DNA of 64,000 bases from Nocardioides deserti (GTDB lineage: Bacteria > Actinomycetota > Actinomycetes > Propionibacteriales > Nocardioidaceae): the NCBI RefSeq assembly GCF_014266025.1, contig NZ_JACMYC010000006.1:124001-188000 (forward strand), given 5' to 3'. The notes beneath the pieces are model-generated. The model ran no database searches. It was given only the letters and a program-made list of their open reading frames with translations, and was not told where the DNA came from. Below, piece by piece: positions 1-8,959 of the stretch (position 1 is the first letter of the stretch; the number at the start of each line of letters is the position of its first letter). The translations under genes were made by a program, and so were the position numbers.

Positions 1-579
1 CCGGCCGCCCACGTCGTGCCCGACGGCTTCCCGCTGCTCTCCGGGTGGCCGACGGACTCCGAGGGCGGGAAGTTCGGCCTCGCCGGGCCGACCCGCACCG
101 GGCTCGACGTCATGGAGCCGGAGGCGTGCGGCGCGGTCGCCGAGGTGCCCGAGCACACCGACCTGGTGCGCGCGGCCTTCACCAACCCCGAGGACTACCG
201 GCAGCGCCAGCTGCTCACCTTCGCGACCGAGGACGAGGCGGACGCCTACGTCGACGACGTGCTGGCGATCTTCGACGACTGCATCGACCTCGTCGTCGAG
301 GACGGCTCGCGACGGCTCACCCAGGTCATCAACGACGTCTCGGACACCGGCGACCGCGCCGGCGGAGCGATCACCCGCTACGAGCGCGACGGGGAGCCGG
401 TCCCCGGGATGAGCACCCTGTTCGTCGTGCGGGTCGGCAGCGCGGTGCTGCTGGCCGAGAACCAGAGCGAGGGCAGCGGCGGCCTCGACCCGGCCGCGGC
501 CACCCAGGAGGCGTTCACCGCGATCGTGGCCGAGTCCCGCGGCGTCGTGGCCGCGATGGGCGACCTCCGCGCCGACTGA
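1..579 (+). CDS. C-terminal part of an unidentified protein (5' end outside window)
   Basis: The frame is open from the first base of the window, so the gene starts upstream and only about 192 C-terminal residues are seen. The visible part is acidic and has no membrane segment. It has two cysteines (visible residues 43 and 94) that could form a disulfide, as in exported 'sensor-domain' or lipoprotein-type proteins of actinobacteria; this comparison is only an impression. I do not recognise the family. A strong hairpin 34 bases after the stop ends the gene and faces the convergent sucD. Confidence 0.6.
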   Translation, partial: PAAHVVPDGFPLLSGWPTDSEGGKFGLAGPTRTGLDVMEPEACGAVAEVPEHTDLVRAAFTNPEDYRQRQLLTFATEDEADAYVDDVLAIFDDCIDLVVEDGSRRLTQVINDVSDTGDRAGGAITRYERDGEPVPGMSTLFVVRVGSAVLLAENQSEGSGGLDPAAATQEAFTAIVAESRGVVAAMGDLRAD

Positions 580-612
580 GCCGCCCGCACGCACCCGGCG
601 TACGAACGCACG

Positions 613-644
613 AACGGCCCCCGGCGGGATCGCCGGGGGCCGTT
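613..644. terminator. bidirectional hairpin terminator between gene 1 and sucD
   Basis: Perfect 14-bp stem (AACGGCCCCCGGCG and its complement) around a 4-base loop, placed between two convergent genes. There is no long T run, which is usual in high-GC actinobacteria. Confidence 0.75.
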
Positions 645-665
645 CTGCGTGCTAGGAGCAGGTGC

Positions 666-1547
666 TCAGAGCGCCTGGAGGATCTCCCGCATGAGGGCCG
701 CGGTCTCGGACGGCGTCTTGCCGACCTTGACGCCGACGGCCTCGAGGGCCTCCTTCTTCGCCTGCGCGGTGCCGGAGGAGCCCGACACGATCGCACCGGC
801 GTGGCCCATCGTCTTGCCCTCGGGGGCGGTGAAGCCCGCGACGTAGCCGACGACCGGCTTGGTGACGTTGTCCTTGATGTACGCCGCCGCGCGCTCCTCG
901 GCGTCGCCGCCGATCTCGCCGATCATCACGATCGCCTTGGTCTCCGGGTCGTTCTCGAAGGCCTCGAGGGCGTCGATGTGCGTGGTGCCGATGATCGGGT
1001 CACCACCGATGCCGATGGCGGTCGAGAAGCCGAAGTCACGCAGCTCGTACATCATCTGGTAGGTCAGCGTGCCCGACTTCGACACCAGGCCGACCGGGCC
1101 CTTGCCCGCGATGGTGTGCGGGGTGATGCCGGCCAGCGACTCCTCCGGCGAGATGATGCCGGGGCAGTTCGGGCCGATCATCCGGGTCTTCTTGCCCTGG
1201 AGGTAGGCGAAGACCTCGGCGCTGTCCTGGACCGGGACGCCCTCGGTGATGACCACCAGGAGCGGGATCTCGGCGTCGATGGCCTCGATGCAGGCGTCCT
1301 TGGTGAAGGCCGGCGGCACGAAGGCGACCGACACGTCGGCGCCGGTGGCCTCCATGGCCTCCTTCACGGTGCCGAAGACCGGCAGCTCCTTGCCGTTGAG
1401 CTCGACGGTGGTGCCGGCCTTGCGGGCGTTGACACCGCCGACGATGTTCGAGTCGGCCTGGAGCATCAGGTTGGTGTGCTTGGAGCCCATCCCGCCCGTG
1501 ATGCCCTGGACGATGATCTTGGAGTCCTTGTTGAGGTAGATCGTCAT
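666..1547 (-). CDS. sucD: succinyl-CoA synthetase (ADP-forming), alpha subunit
   Basis: This subunit binds CoA and carries the phospho-histidine in the TCA-cycle step succinyl-CoA + ADP/GDP + Pi to succinate + CoA + ATP/GTP. The 293-residue length is normal for the family. The N-terminal Rossmann CoA-binding domain has the GITGGMG loop (residues 15-21), and the catalytic histidine is H249 in GHAGAIVSG. The ATG start has a good ribosome site (AAGGAGA) in the 18-base gap after sucC, so the two genes form an operon. No anomalies seen. Confidence 0.97.
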   Translation of the reverse strand: MTIYLNKDSKIIVQGITGGMGSKHTNLMLQADSNIVGGVNARKAGTTVELNGKELPVFGTVKEAMEATGADVSVAFVPPAFTKDACIEAIDAEIPLLVVITEGVPVQDSAEVFAYLQGKKTRMIGPNCPGIISPEESLAGITPHTIAGKGPVGLVSKSGTLTYQMMYELRDFGFSTAIGIGGDPIIGTTHIDALEAFENDPETKAIVMIGEIGGDAEERAAAYIKDNVTKPVVGYVAGFTAPEGKTMGHAGAIVSGSSGTAQAKKEALEAVGVKVGKTPSETAALMREILQAL

Positions 1548-1565
1548 TTCTAAGGTCTCCTTGTC

Positions 1566-2732
1566 TCAGGCGTTCGCCAGCTCGGCGGCCTTGTCGGCCG
1601 CACCGTCCATCGTGTCCACCTGCGTCACCAACGGGTGGTCGAGCTCGTCGAGGATCCGACGGCCCTCCTCCACGTTGTTGCCGTCCAGGCGCACGACGAG
1701 CGGCTTGGTGGCGTTGTCGCCGAGGATCTCCAGCGCACCCTTGATGCCGTTGGCGACCTCGTCGCAGGCGGTGATGCCGCCGAAGACGTTGACGAAGACG
1801 CTCTTGACCTGCGGGTCGTTGAGGATCACGTCGAGGCCGTTGGCCATCACGGTGGCGTTGGCGCCGCCGCCGATGTCGAGGAAGTTCGCCGGCTTCACGC
1901 CGCCGTGCGCCTCACCGGCGTACGCCACGACGTCGAGGGTCGACATGACCAGGCCCGCGCCGTTGCCGATGATGCCCACGGCACCGTCGAGCTTGACGTA
2001 GTTGAGGCCGAGGTCCTTGGCCTTCGCCTCGAGCGGGTCGGCCTCCTCGCGGATCTCGAACTGCGCGTGGTCGGGGTGACGGAACTCCGAGGCGTTGTCG
2101 TCGAGCGACACCTTGCCGTCGAGGGCCTCCAGCTTGTCGCCCTCCAAGCGCGCCAGCGGGTTGACCTCGACGAGGGTCGCGTCCTCCTCGACGTAGACCT
2201 TCCACAGCGCCTGGACCATCTCGATGGCCTGGTCGCGCAGCTCGGCAGGGAACTTGGCCTCGTCGACGATCGCGGCGGCCTTCTCCGGGGTGACGCCCTC
2301 GAGCGCGTCGATCGGGATCTGGCGGACGGCCTCGGGGTTGGTCTTGGCGACCTCCTCGATCTCGACGCCACCCTCGACCGAGGCGATGCACAGGTGCGAG
2401 CGGTTCGAGCGGTCGAGCAGGAAGGAGAAGTAGTACTCCTCCACCGGCGGCGTGGCGGGGGTGACCAGCACACGGTTGACCGTCAGGCCCTTGATCTCCA
2501 TGCCCAGGATGTTCGACGCGTGCTCGAAGGCCTCGTCGGCGGTCTTGGCGAGCTTCACGCCGCCCGCCTTGCCGCGGCCGCCGGCCTTGACCTGCGCCTT
2601 GATGACGGTGACGCCACCGATCTCCGCGGCGGCGGCCTTGGCGTCCTCGGCGGTCTCCACGACCTTCCCAAGGGTGGTCGCCACACCGTGCTTGGCGAAG
2701 AGCTCCTTCGCCTGGTACTCCATCAGGTCCAC
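1566..2732 (-). CDS. sucC: succinyl-CoA synthetase (ADP-forming), beta subunit
   Basis: ATP-grasp subunit that binds nucleotide and succinate and pairs with SucD in the TCA cycle. It has 388 residues, the same as E. coli SucC, with the typical N-terminus [13 protein letters not shown], a glycine-rich GGRGKAGG segment and the C-terminal VNVFGGI CoA-ligase motif. I use the GTG at 2732, which gives the common actinobacterial N-terminus MDLMEYQ; the ATG three codons later is an alternative. It is first gene of the sucC-sucD operon. The 240 bases upstream should hold its promoter, but no box stands out. Confidence 0.97.
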   Translation of the reverse strand: MDLMEYQAKELFAKHGVATTLGKVVETAEDAKAAAAEIGGVTVIKAQVKAGGRGKAGGVKLAKTADEAFEHASNILGMEIKGLTVNRVLVTPATPPVEEYYFSFLLDRSNRSHLCIASVEGGVEIEEVAKTNPEAVRQIPIDALEGVTPEKAAAIVDEAKFPAELRDQAIEMVQALWKVYVEEDATLVEVNPLARLEGDKLEALDGKVSLDDNASEFRHPDHAQFEIREEADPLEAKAKDLGLNYVKLDGAVGIIGNGAGLVMSTLDVVAYAGEAHGGVKPANFLDIGGGANATVMANGLDVILNDPQVKSVFVNVFGGITACDEVANGIKGALEILGDNATKPLVVRLDGNNVEEGRRILDELDHPLVTQVDTMDGAADKAAELANA

Positions 2733-2973
2733 GAAATTCCACCAGTCCTATTCAGGGTGCGGGCCGCGTCCGGCGCGGGGCGCGCGGCGGCCCGGGGGTG
2801 TCCTCGCGGCACACTAGACCTGTCGCCGGGTCGGCGACGAGGGCAGAGGGCGCCTACGTGACGCAACGCACTAGCCGTCGGCCGACGCCACGTCCGGGCC
2901 CCGGTGCCCCGTCCGGGCTCCGCTCACCCGTTCCTCCTGCAGGGGGACGCCGTGTCGTCGGCCACGCCGGCCG

Positions 2974-3339
2974 TCAGCCGGTCGGCGCCTCGTCCGCCAC
3001 CCGCCGGACCACGTCGGCGGCCCGGTCGTCCGTCGCGGCGGTCACCAGGACGATCGCGTCGTCGGCGTCGTCCGGGTCGCCAGCGAGGTCCGCGGCGAGC
3101 GACCCCGCGTCGTACGACGGCGGCGTCAGGAGGACGACGACGGCGACGTCCTCCTGGACGGCGGCGGCGGTCACCAACCGCTCGTCGACGCCCTGACCTG
3201 CATGGACGACCTCGTGGCCCGCGTCGCGCAGCGCTCGCGCCAACCGCGTCAGGGCCTGGTCGCTCGGCGTCGGCTCGCCCTCGGATCCGATCGCGGACGC
3301 GTCGGCGTCCGACAGGGCAGCGAGCAGGAGCCTGGGCAC
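2974..3339 (-). CDS. small B12-binding-fold protein lacking the cobalamin-binding motif
   Basis: A 121-residue protein that resembles the C-terminal B12-binding domain of methylmalonyl-CoA mutase: the stretch LARALRDAGHEVVHAG followed by QEDVAVVVLLTPP matches the helix and strand pattern of that fold. The DxHxxG loop that carries the cobalt-ligating histidine is absent; in its place is an acidic segment (SEGEPTPSD). It probably keeps the fold but does not bind B12 base-off; its function is unknown. The GTG start is chosen because a TAGGCT -10 box ends 8 bases before it, suggesting a leaderless mRNA. It lies upstream of and co-oriented with sucC, and divergent from the peptidase gene. Confidence 0.7.
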   Translation of the reverse strand: MPRLLLAALSDADASAIGSEGEPTPSDQALTRLARALRDAGHEVVHAGQGVDERLVTAAAVQEDVAVVVLLTPPSYDAGSLAADLAGDPDDADDAIVLVTAATDDRAADVVRRVADEAPTG

Positions 3340-3532
3340 GGGAGCGCAGCCTAGGGCGTCGCACGACCGGCCGGAGCCGTCCTCCACACCGTCGCGCACA
3401 TCGTCCACAAGGTTGTCCAGCCCGATTTCGATGACCGTGACCGGTCCGTTACAGTCGCCACTCGTCCCTCCCCTCCCTCGGGAACGGGCCGGAAGCGCAC
3501 GCCTGCAGCCGACAGCAACGGAGTCACCATTC

Positions 3533-4546
3533 ATGGGTAACCACCGAGCGGACCGTCGCGGCCCTCGCCGCCGTCCCTCGGAGACCCCGCGGGTGACCGC
3601 TGGCCGTCGCGTGGCCGGACGGGAACCCCTTACCCGGGGCTCCCTCGAGGCAAACCCCGCCGCCGCGACCACGACCGCCGTCGGCTCCGACGCGACCACG
3701 GTCTTCCGCGACCACGACGTCACCGTCGAGATGCCCCTGGTGCGCACCGACGCCCGCACGACGACCACCACCGTGGGCAAGCGCAAGGCCGTCAAGCAGA
3801 CCGGCTCCCGCGGCCCGCTGCTCAAGGGCCTCCCCTCCGCGCCGGTCCTCGTCGGTGCGGCGGCCCTCGCGGTCTCGGTCGGCGGCGTGGTCACCACCGG
3901 CACCCCGGAACTGGTCGCCGAGCAGGTGAAGGTCCAGCAGCCCACCGCGCTCAGCGGTGCCAGCGGCGTCTCCAGCGTGGACGTGCTGGACCGCTCCAGC
4001 GGCGTCAGCCGTGACTCCCGGCGCGACGCCCTCGCCGACACCGCCGACGCGGAGCTCGTGGCCGAGGCCGCGAAGCAGATGCGCCAGCGCAACACCGCGC
4101 TCGCCCAGTTCGCGAAGGACGCCGAGAAGCACGCGGCGAAGATCGCCGAGAACCAGTGGGTCATGCCCCTCGCCGGTTACCGGCTCACCGCCCGCTTCGG
4201 CGACTACGGCCTCTGGGCGAGCTACCACACCGGCCTCGACTTCGCCGCGCCCACCGGCACCCCGCTGCTGGCCATGGCCAACGCCGTCGTCACGAGCGTC
4301 GGGTACGACGGCGCCTACGGCAACAAGACCGTCCTCACCCTCGAGGACGGCACCGAGCTCTGGTACTGCCACCAGACCTCCACGACCGTCTCCCCCGGCG
4401 ACGTCGTCCGCGCCGGCGAGGTCATCGGCACCGTCGGCTCCACCGGCAACGTCACCGGCCCGCACCTGCACCTCGAGGTCCGCCCCGGCGCCGGTGACCC
4501 CGTCGACCCGTTCGCCGCGCTGCAGGTCCACGGCCTGACGCCGTAG
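3533..4546 (+). CDS. M23 family metallopeptidase (LytM/DUF-type endopeptidase)
   Basis: Zinc endopeptidase that probably cuts peptidoglycan cross-bridges outside the membrane. A 337-residue product has a long basic N-terminal cytoplasmic region, one membrane anchor at about residues 100-120, a charged helical linker (coiled-coil-like, about 155-205), and a C-terminal LytM domain. The zinc ligands are visible as H232-xxx-D236 (HTGLD) and H311-x-H313 (HLHLE). I chose the ATG at 3533, preceded by GGAG at about 9 bases and starting with the MGNHRADRRGPRRR sequence I associate with this family; an in-frame upstream start at 3413 would add 40 unlikely residues. Confidence 0.9.
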   Translation: MGNHRADRRGPRRRPSETPRVTAGRRVAGREPLTRGSLEANPAAATTTAVGSDATTVFRDHDVTVEMPLVRTDARTTTTTVGKRKAVKQTGSRGPLLKGLPSAPVLVGAAALAVSVGGVVTTGTPELVAEQVKVQQPTALSGASGVSSVDVLDRSSGVSRDSRRDALADTADAELVAEAAKQMRQRNTALAQFAKDAEKHAAKIAENQWVMPLAGYRLTARFGDYGLWASYHTGLDFAAPTGTPLLAMANAVVTSVGYDGAYGNKTVLTLEDGTELWYCHQTSTTVSPGDVVRAGEVIGTVGSTGNVTGPHLHLEVRPGAGDPVDPFAALQVHGLTP

Positions 4547-4587
4547 CGAGGACGCGCCCGTCCCTGCTGTCGGCGGGCACGTCACCG

Positions 4588-4645
4588 GGTCTCGACACGC
4601 TCGTTGCGACCTCGTCCCTCGGTCGCAGGCGCGTGCTCGACCACC
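4588..4645. repeat. interspersed intergenic repeat, copy 1
   Basis: Begins GGTCTCGACACGCTCG and ends GCTCGACCACC. Diverged relatives with the same beginning and end lie at 39770-39824 and 58194-58238. All three are at 3' ends of, or between, genes. The sense of the outer parts (GGTC...GACC) makes it an imperfect inverted repeat. Confidence 0.5.
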
Positions 4646-4672
4646 GTCGAGCTCCGCCCCGGCTCCGCCGGG

Positions 4673-7153
4673 TCAGAGCTTCTCGACGGGCGCGTACCGC
4701 AGCAGCAGCCGCTTGACGCCCTCGCTGCCGAAGTCGATCGAGGCGACCGCCTTCTCGGCCACGCCCTCGAGCGCGACGACGGTGCCCATGCCGAACGAGT
4801 CGTGCAGGACCCGGTCGCCGGGCTCCAGGGACGGCACCTCGCGGGCCGGCTTGGACTTCGCGGCGGCGTCGGCGCGCAGGGCGGCCGAGGAGAAGTTGCG
4901 TCGACCGGCGGCGGTCGGGGTGGCCAGGCGGGTGCTGCCGCCTCCGCCGGACAGGTCCGGCCGGCTCCAGGAGGTCTGCGCGGCCTCGGTCCGCTTCCAG
5001 TCCACGAGGTCGACCGGCAGCTCGTCGAGGAACCGCGAGCCCGGGTTGTGCGACGGCGCGCCCCAGGCCGAGCGGACGACCGCACGGGAGATGTAGAGCC
5101 GTTCGCGGGCGCGGGTGAGGCCGACGTACGCCAGACGGCGCTCCTCCTCCAGCTCGGGCTGGTCACCGAGCGCGCGGGCGTGCGGGAAGACACCGTCCTC
5201 GAGGCCGGTGAGGAAGACGACCGGGAACTCCAGGCCCTTGGCGGTGTGGAGGGTCATCAGGGTGACCACGCCGTCATCGTCCTGCGGGATCGAGTCGGTG
5301 TCGGCGACGAGCGCGACCCGCTCGAGGAAGTCGCGCAGGCCGGGCGCGACCGTGCCGGCGTCGACGTCGGCGGGGTCGGCCGACGGCCCGGCGACGGGGT
5401 CGTCGGAGAACTCGCGGGCGACGGCGACGAGCTCGGCGAGGTTCTCGATGCGGGTGGCGTCCTGCGGGTCGTCGGAGTCCTCGAGCTCGGCGAGGTAGCC
5501 CGAACGGGCCAGCACGGTCTCGAGCACGACGTCGGCGCGCTCGCCGGCCTCCACCATCGACTGGAGCTCCTCGACCATCGCGACGAAGCCGCGGATGTTG
5601 GTCGCGGAGCGGGTGGCGAGGCCGGGCGCGTCGTCGGCGCGGCGCAGTGCCTCCCAGAAGGTGAGTCGGTCGCGGTCGGCCAGCGCGCTCACGCACTCGA
5701 CCGCGCGGTCGCCGATGCCGCGCTTGGGGGTGTTGAGGATCCGACGCAGCGAGACCTGGTCGTCGGGGTTGGCGAGCATGCGCAGGTAGGCCAGGGCGTC
5801 GCGGACCTCGCGCCGCTCGTAGAAGCGGACGCCACCGACGACCTTGTACGGCTGGCCGGTGCGGATGAACACCTCCTCGAACACGCGCGACTGGGCGTTG
5901 GTGCGGTAGAAGACCGCGACGTCCGCCGGGCGCACGCCGTGCTCGTCGACCAGCTCGTCGATGGTCTGCGAGACGAACCGGGCCTCGTCGTGCTCGTCGT
6001 CGGCGACGTACCCGACGATCCGGTCGCCGTCGCCGGCGTCGGACCACAGCCGCTTGGGCTTGCGGCCCTTGTTGTTGCCGATGACGGCGTTGGCGGCGTT
6101 GAGGATGGTCTGGGTCGAGCGGTAGTTCTGCTCGAGCAGGATCGAGGTGGCGTTCGGGAAGTCCTTCTCGAAGTCGAGGATGTTGCGGATGTTGGCGCCG
6201 CGGAAGGCGTAGATCGACTGGTCCGCGTCACCGACGACCATCAGCTCGGCCGGCTCCACGCGCTGGGCGTCGTCGGCCGCGCCGGTCTCCTCCATCGGGT
6301 CGGCGCAGAGCTGGTGGATGAGGGCGTACTGGGCGTGGTTGGTGTCCTGGTACTCGTCGACGAGCACGTGGCGGAACCGCCGGCGGTAGGTCTCGCGCAC
6401 CTCCGGGTAGGCCTGGAGCAGGTTGACCGTGGCCATGATCAGGTCGTCGAAGTCGAGCGCGTTGGCCTCGCGCAGGCGCCGCTGGTAGAGCTCGTAGACC
6501 GCGGCGTAGGTCTCCTCGAGCTTGTTCTTGGCGTCCTTCTTGACCTCGTCGACGTCGCGCAGCTCGTTCTTGTGGTTGCTCACCCGGTGCAGCAGCGCGC
6601 CCGGCTGGTAGCGCTTCGGGTCGAGGTCGAGGTCCTTGCAGACCAGCTGCATCAGGCGCTTTTGGTCGGCCGCGTCGTAGATCGAGAAGCTCGACTTGAA
6701 CCCGAGCTTGTCGACCTCCTTGCGCAGGATCCGCACGCAGGCCGAGTGGAACGTGCTCACCCACATGATCCGCGCGCGCTTGCCGACCAGGTCCTCGACG
6801 CGCTCCTTCATCTCGGCCGCTGCCTTATTGGTGAAGGTGATCGCCAGGATCGAGCCCGGGTGGGCCTGCCGCTCCTGGATCAGCCAGGCGATCCGCCGGG
6901 TCAGCACGCGGGTCTTCCCCGACCCCGCCCCCGCCACCACCAGCAGCGGCGCACCGGCGTGGACCACCGCGGCCCGCTGAGGCTCGTTGAGCCCCTCGAG
7001 CAGCTCCTCCCGGCTCGGCCCGCGCCGCGGCGTACGGGGTCGGTCGCCTGGGCCGTCGGAGCCGCCGTCGGGGCCACCGTTGGTGCCGCCGGCGGGGGTG
7101 GTCGCGGGGTCGGCGAGCAGGTGCTCGAAGCCGGGGAGGGAGGGGGTGCTCAT
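4673..7153 (-). CDS. pcrA: ATP-dependent DNA helicase, UvrD/PcrA family
   Basis: Superfamily 1A 3'-5' helicase used in repair and in removing obstacles at replication forks. It has 826 residues with all the expected motifs: Walker A GAGSGKT (K80), the Walker B/motif II VDEYQDTN, the GDADQSIYAFRGA motif III and LEQNYRST motif IV regions, and a C-terminal tudor-like tail typical of PcrA. The first about 50 residues are a glycine-rich extension seen in actinobacterial PcrA. A TAGGCT box ends 9 bases before the ATG. It converges with the M23 gene and diverges from the accessory cassette. Confidence 0.96.
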   Translation of the reverse strand: MSTPSLPGFEHLLADPATTPAGGTNGGPDGGSDGPGDRPRTPRRGPSREELLEGLNEPQRAAVVHAGAPLLVVAGAGSGKTRVLTRRIAWLIQERQAHPGSILAITFTNKAAAEMKERVEDLVGKRARIMWVSTFHSACVRILRKEVDKLGFKSSFSIYDAADQKRLMQLVCKDLDLDPKRYQPGALLHRVSNHKNELRDVDEVKKDAKNKLEETYAAVYELYQRRLREANALDFDDLIMATVNLLQAYPEVRETYRRRFRHVLVDEYQDTNHAQYALIHQLCADPMEETGAADDAQRVEPAELMVVGDADQSIYAFRGANIRNILDFEKDFPNATSILLEQNYRSTQTILNAANAVIGNNKGRKPKRLWSDAGDGDRIVGYVADDEHDEARFVSQTIDELVDEHGVRPADVAVFYRTNAQSRVFEEVFIRTGQPYKVVGGVRFYERREVRDALAYLRMLANPDDQVSLRRILNTPKRGIGDRAVECVSALADRDRLTFWEALRRADDAPGLATRSATNIRGFVAMVEELQSMVEAGERADVVLETVLARSGYLAELEDSDDPQDATRIENLAELVAVAREFSDDPVAGPSADPADVDAGTVAPGLRDFLERVALVADTDSIPQDDDGVVTLMTLHTAKGLEFPVVFLTGLEDGVFPHARALGDQPELEEERRLAYVGLTRARERLYISRAVVRSAWGAPSHNPGSRFLDELPVDLVDWKRTEAAQTSWSRPDLSGGGGSTRLATPTAAGRRNFSSAALRADAAAKSKPAREVPSLEPGDRVLHDSFGMGTVVALEGVAEKAVASIDFGSEGVKRLLLRYAPVEKL

Positions 7154-7202
7154 GCTGGTGCCAGCCTACGTTCCGCCGGGGACGCTCGGCCTGCCGCGGG
7201 CT

Positions 7203-7272
7203 TGTAACGCGACGTTGGCTGCTCTACCAGCACGCTGCAGCGTGCTGGTAGAGCGGCGAACCTGTCGTTACA
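7203..7272. repeat. 70-bp imperfect palindrome, left copy (flanks nuclease gene)
   Basis: The centre (7221-7254) is a perfect 34-bp palindrome whose half-site is GCTCTACCAGCACGCTG. The outer 18-base arms also pair at 13 of 18 positions, ending in TGTAACG/CGTTACA. It lies between divergent genes (pcrA and the nuclease gene), so it cannot be a terminator for either. Confidence 0.9.
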
Positions 7273-7391
7273 TGTGCCGCGGCCGCCGTCGCGGACCGGG
7301 ATCCGCTCACATCAGGCAGGCCCGGACGCGTCCTCCACAGCGGGGGGCTCGAGGTGGTACGCCGCGGCGCGATGCGAGCAGCGTCGCGGGC

Positions 7392-8420
7392 ATGCACCCC
7401 GAGATCGCCGCCCTCCTGGGCGCCGCGCCGCACCTCGTCATCCGCCGGCAGGCGCTCGCTGCGGGGATGACCGAGCGCGAGGTGGATCGCCTGGTGCGGG
7501 CCGGCGCGTGGGTGGCGGTCCGACGGGGCGTGTACGCCGATCGCACGCACGTCGCGATGCTGACCACCCGTTCGGCCCGCCAGCGGCTGCACGACGACGC
7601 CGTCGCGCTGTCCACCCGGATCGAGCACGTCCGCAGCCACGACAGTGCGGCCGTCGTGTGGGGCCTCGCCGTGCCGTTGCCGCCCGTGCCGGTGACCCAC
7701 CTGACCGTGCCGGTCCCACCGGGCTCTCGGAGCCGGCCGCAACGGTGCCGGTTCCGACACGGGACGAAGCACCACCTGGCGCCGTACGGCGTGGCCGACC
7801 GACCGACGGTCGTGGACGGAGTACCGGTGCTCGGGCTCGCCCGCACGGCGGTCGACATGGCGCGGGAGCACGACCTCGCGACCGGGGTGGCGGCCGTGGA
7901 CGGCGCGCTGCACGCGGGCGTGCCACGTGGCGAGCTGACGGCCGTGACCGAGCGGATGCACTACTGGCCGAACATCAACCGCGTCCGCCAGGCCATCGAC
8001 CTCGGCGACAGCGGCGCGGAGTCGCTGGGCGAGTCGCTCGCCCGCCTGCTCGTCATGCAGCTGGGACGGGGTCGGCCGCAGACGCAGTTCGGGCTCGCGC
8101 GGGACGGACGGACCGCCTTCGCCGACCTCCGGATCGGTCGGCACCTGTTCGAGTTCGACGGCCGGCTGAAGTACCACCGTGGCTTCGGCGACGGTCGCTC
8201 CGCGGAACAGGTCGTCTGGGACGAGAAGGTCCGGCAGGACTGGTACTGCTCCTACCAGCTCGGGATGAGCCGCCTGGTCTGGGCCGACGTGATCGGGCCC
8301 GGGACGGCGGCGGCCCTGGCCCGGCTCGAGCGGGAGGTGGCGTACACCGAGGCCCGCTTCGGCATCGACATCAGCGACTTGGCGCCGTACGTCGTCCCGC
8401 GCCGGCGGCCGGCCGCCTGA
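7392..8420 (+). CDS. AbiEi-type winged-helix protein with C-terminal DUF559/Vsr-like nuclease domain
   Basis: A 342-residue protein. The N-terminal about 60 residues (LVIRRQALAAGMTEREVDRL then WVAVRRGVY) match the AbiEi_4 winged-helix domain of type IV antitoxins. The C-terminus carries a PD-(D/E)XK-like core: a conserved Asp in FADLRIG, then FEFDGRLKYH, then EKVRQDWY. This matches the DUF559 (Vsr-related) nuclease fold. No partner AbiEii toxin gene is next to it, so it is an orphan. The ATG at 7392 fits the domain start; longer in-frame starts would run into the repeat. Both flanks carry 70-bp palindromes. Possible roles are nuclease-based defence or a self-mobilising unit; neither is shown by the sequence. 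Confidence 0.8.
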   Translation: MHPEIAALLGAAPHLVIRRQALAAGMTEREVDRLVRAGAWVAVRRGVYADRTHVAMLTTRSARQRLHDDAVALSTRIEHVRSHDSAAVVWGLAVPLPPVPVTHLTVPVPPGSRSRPQRCRFRHGTKHHLAPYGVADRPTVVDGVPVLGLARTAVDMAREHDLATGVAAVDGALHAGVPRGELTAVTERMHYWPNINRVRQAIDLGDSGAESLGESLARLLVMQLGRGRPQTQFGLARDGRTAFADLRIGRHLFEFDGRLKYHRGFGDGRSAEQVVWDEKVRQDWYCSYQLGMSRLVWADVIGPGTAAALARLEREVAYTEARFGIDISDLAPYVVPRRRPAA

Positions 8421-8435
8421 CGCAAGCCCCGGACA

Positions 8436-8505
8436 TGTAACGCGACGTTCGCCGCTCTATCTGCACGTTGCAGCGTGCAGATAGAGCGGGGAACTGTCCG
8501 TTACC
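8436..8505. repeat. 70-bp imperfect palindrome, right copy (flanks nuclease gene)
   Basis: Same length and plan as the left copy. The central 34 bp (8454-8487, half-site GCTCTATCTGCACGTTG) pairs fully except for one T-G wobble. Relative to the left copy, two positions changed together with their partners, so pairing is kept. It starts 15 bases after the nuclease stop codon and could also act as that gene's terminator. Confidence 0.9.
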
Positions 8506-8524
8506 AAGCGCGCGGGGGGCCTGG

Positions 8525-8884
8525 TCAGGCGTGCGCGGAGGCCCAGAAGACAGCGACGCCGATGTTGACGACGGTGAGGAGGACCAGGAGGGTCCAAAGG
8601 CCCTGGGTGATGCGCTCCTTGCGGACGTTGGCCATGACCAGCCCGAGGATGACCAGGCCGATGAGGAGCTTGACGGCGACCTTCACGTGGTCGAGGTCGC
8701 CGAGGTCGCCGGCCTCGATGACGCCGACGAGGGCGAGCCCGGCGACGAAGGCGGTGCCGGAGCCGTCACGCATGGCGGCGTTGACCGCCTTCTCGGGCAG
8801 CCGCGCCTGGGCGAGCAAGCCTCCGAGGAGGGCGGCGAAGCCCAGGATGTGCAGGAACAGCAGGATCAGCCGCACGGTCTCCAT
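8525..8884 (-). CDS. small integral membrane protein, function unknown
   Basis: A 119-residue protein with four predicted membrane helices (about residues 5-25, 43-60, 66-85, 95-115). It begins METVRLILLFLHILGFAALLG, a start seen in small four-helix actinobacterial membrane proteins with an LHxxG helix. No catalytic motif is visible. The ATG is supported by a TAGCGT -10 box ending 7 bases upstream, so the mRNA is probably leaderless. It stands alone, co-oriented with the permease gene. Confidence 0.75.
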   Translation of the reverse strand: METVRLILLFLHILGFAALLGGLLAQARLPEKAVNAAMRDGSGTAFVAGLALVGVIEAGDLGDLDHVKVAVKLLIGLVILGLVMANVRKERITQGLWTLLVLLTVVNIGVAVFWASAHA

Positions 8885-8959
8885 GCCGCGGACGCTAGCG
8901 GGTCGGCGTGATCGGGAGCACGACCGGCCGCGGGCGGCGTCCCGCTCGTGCGATCAGGG

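Larger units (their letters stand above)
7200..8509. mobile_element. candidate cassette: one nuclease gene between two 70-bp palindromic repeats
   Basis: The cassette consists of the palindromic repeat at 7203-7272, one gene at 7392-8420, and a second copy of the repeat at 8436-8505. The two repeats are in the same orientation and share the first 14 bases exactly (TGTAACGCGACGTT). The outer edges also form short terminal inverted repeats (GCTTG-TAACG on the left, CGTTACCAAGC on the right). No transposase is present and no target-site duplication is evident. Mobility is an inference from this layout. Confidence 0.45.

Noticed and set aside
3413..3532. Possible c-di-AMP (ydaO-type) riboswitch upstream of the M23 peptidase
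   Set aside because: Such riboswitches do control cell-wall hydrolases in actinobacteria, and CCGACAGC resembles part of the motif, but only about 85 bases lie between the possible promoter and the start, too short for the full structure, and I could not find its other conserved parts.
7203..7272. Left palindrome as a rho-independent terminator
   Set aside because: It lies between divergent genes, so no transcript ends there; it has no T run.
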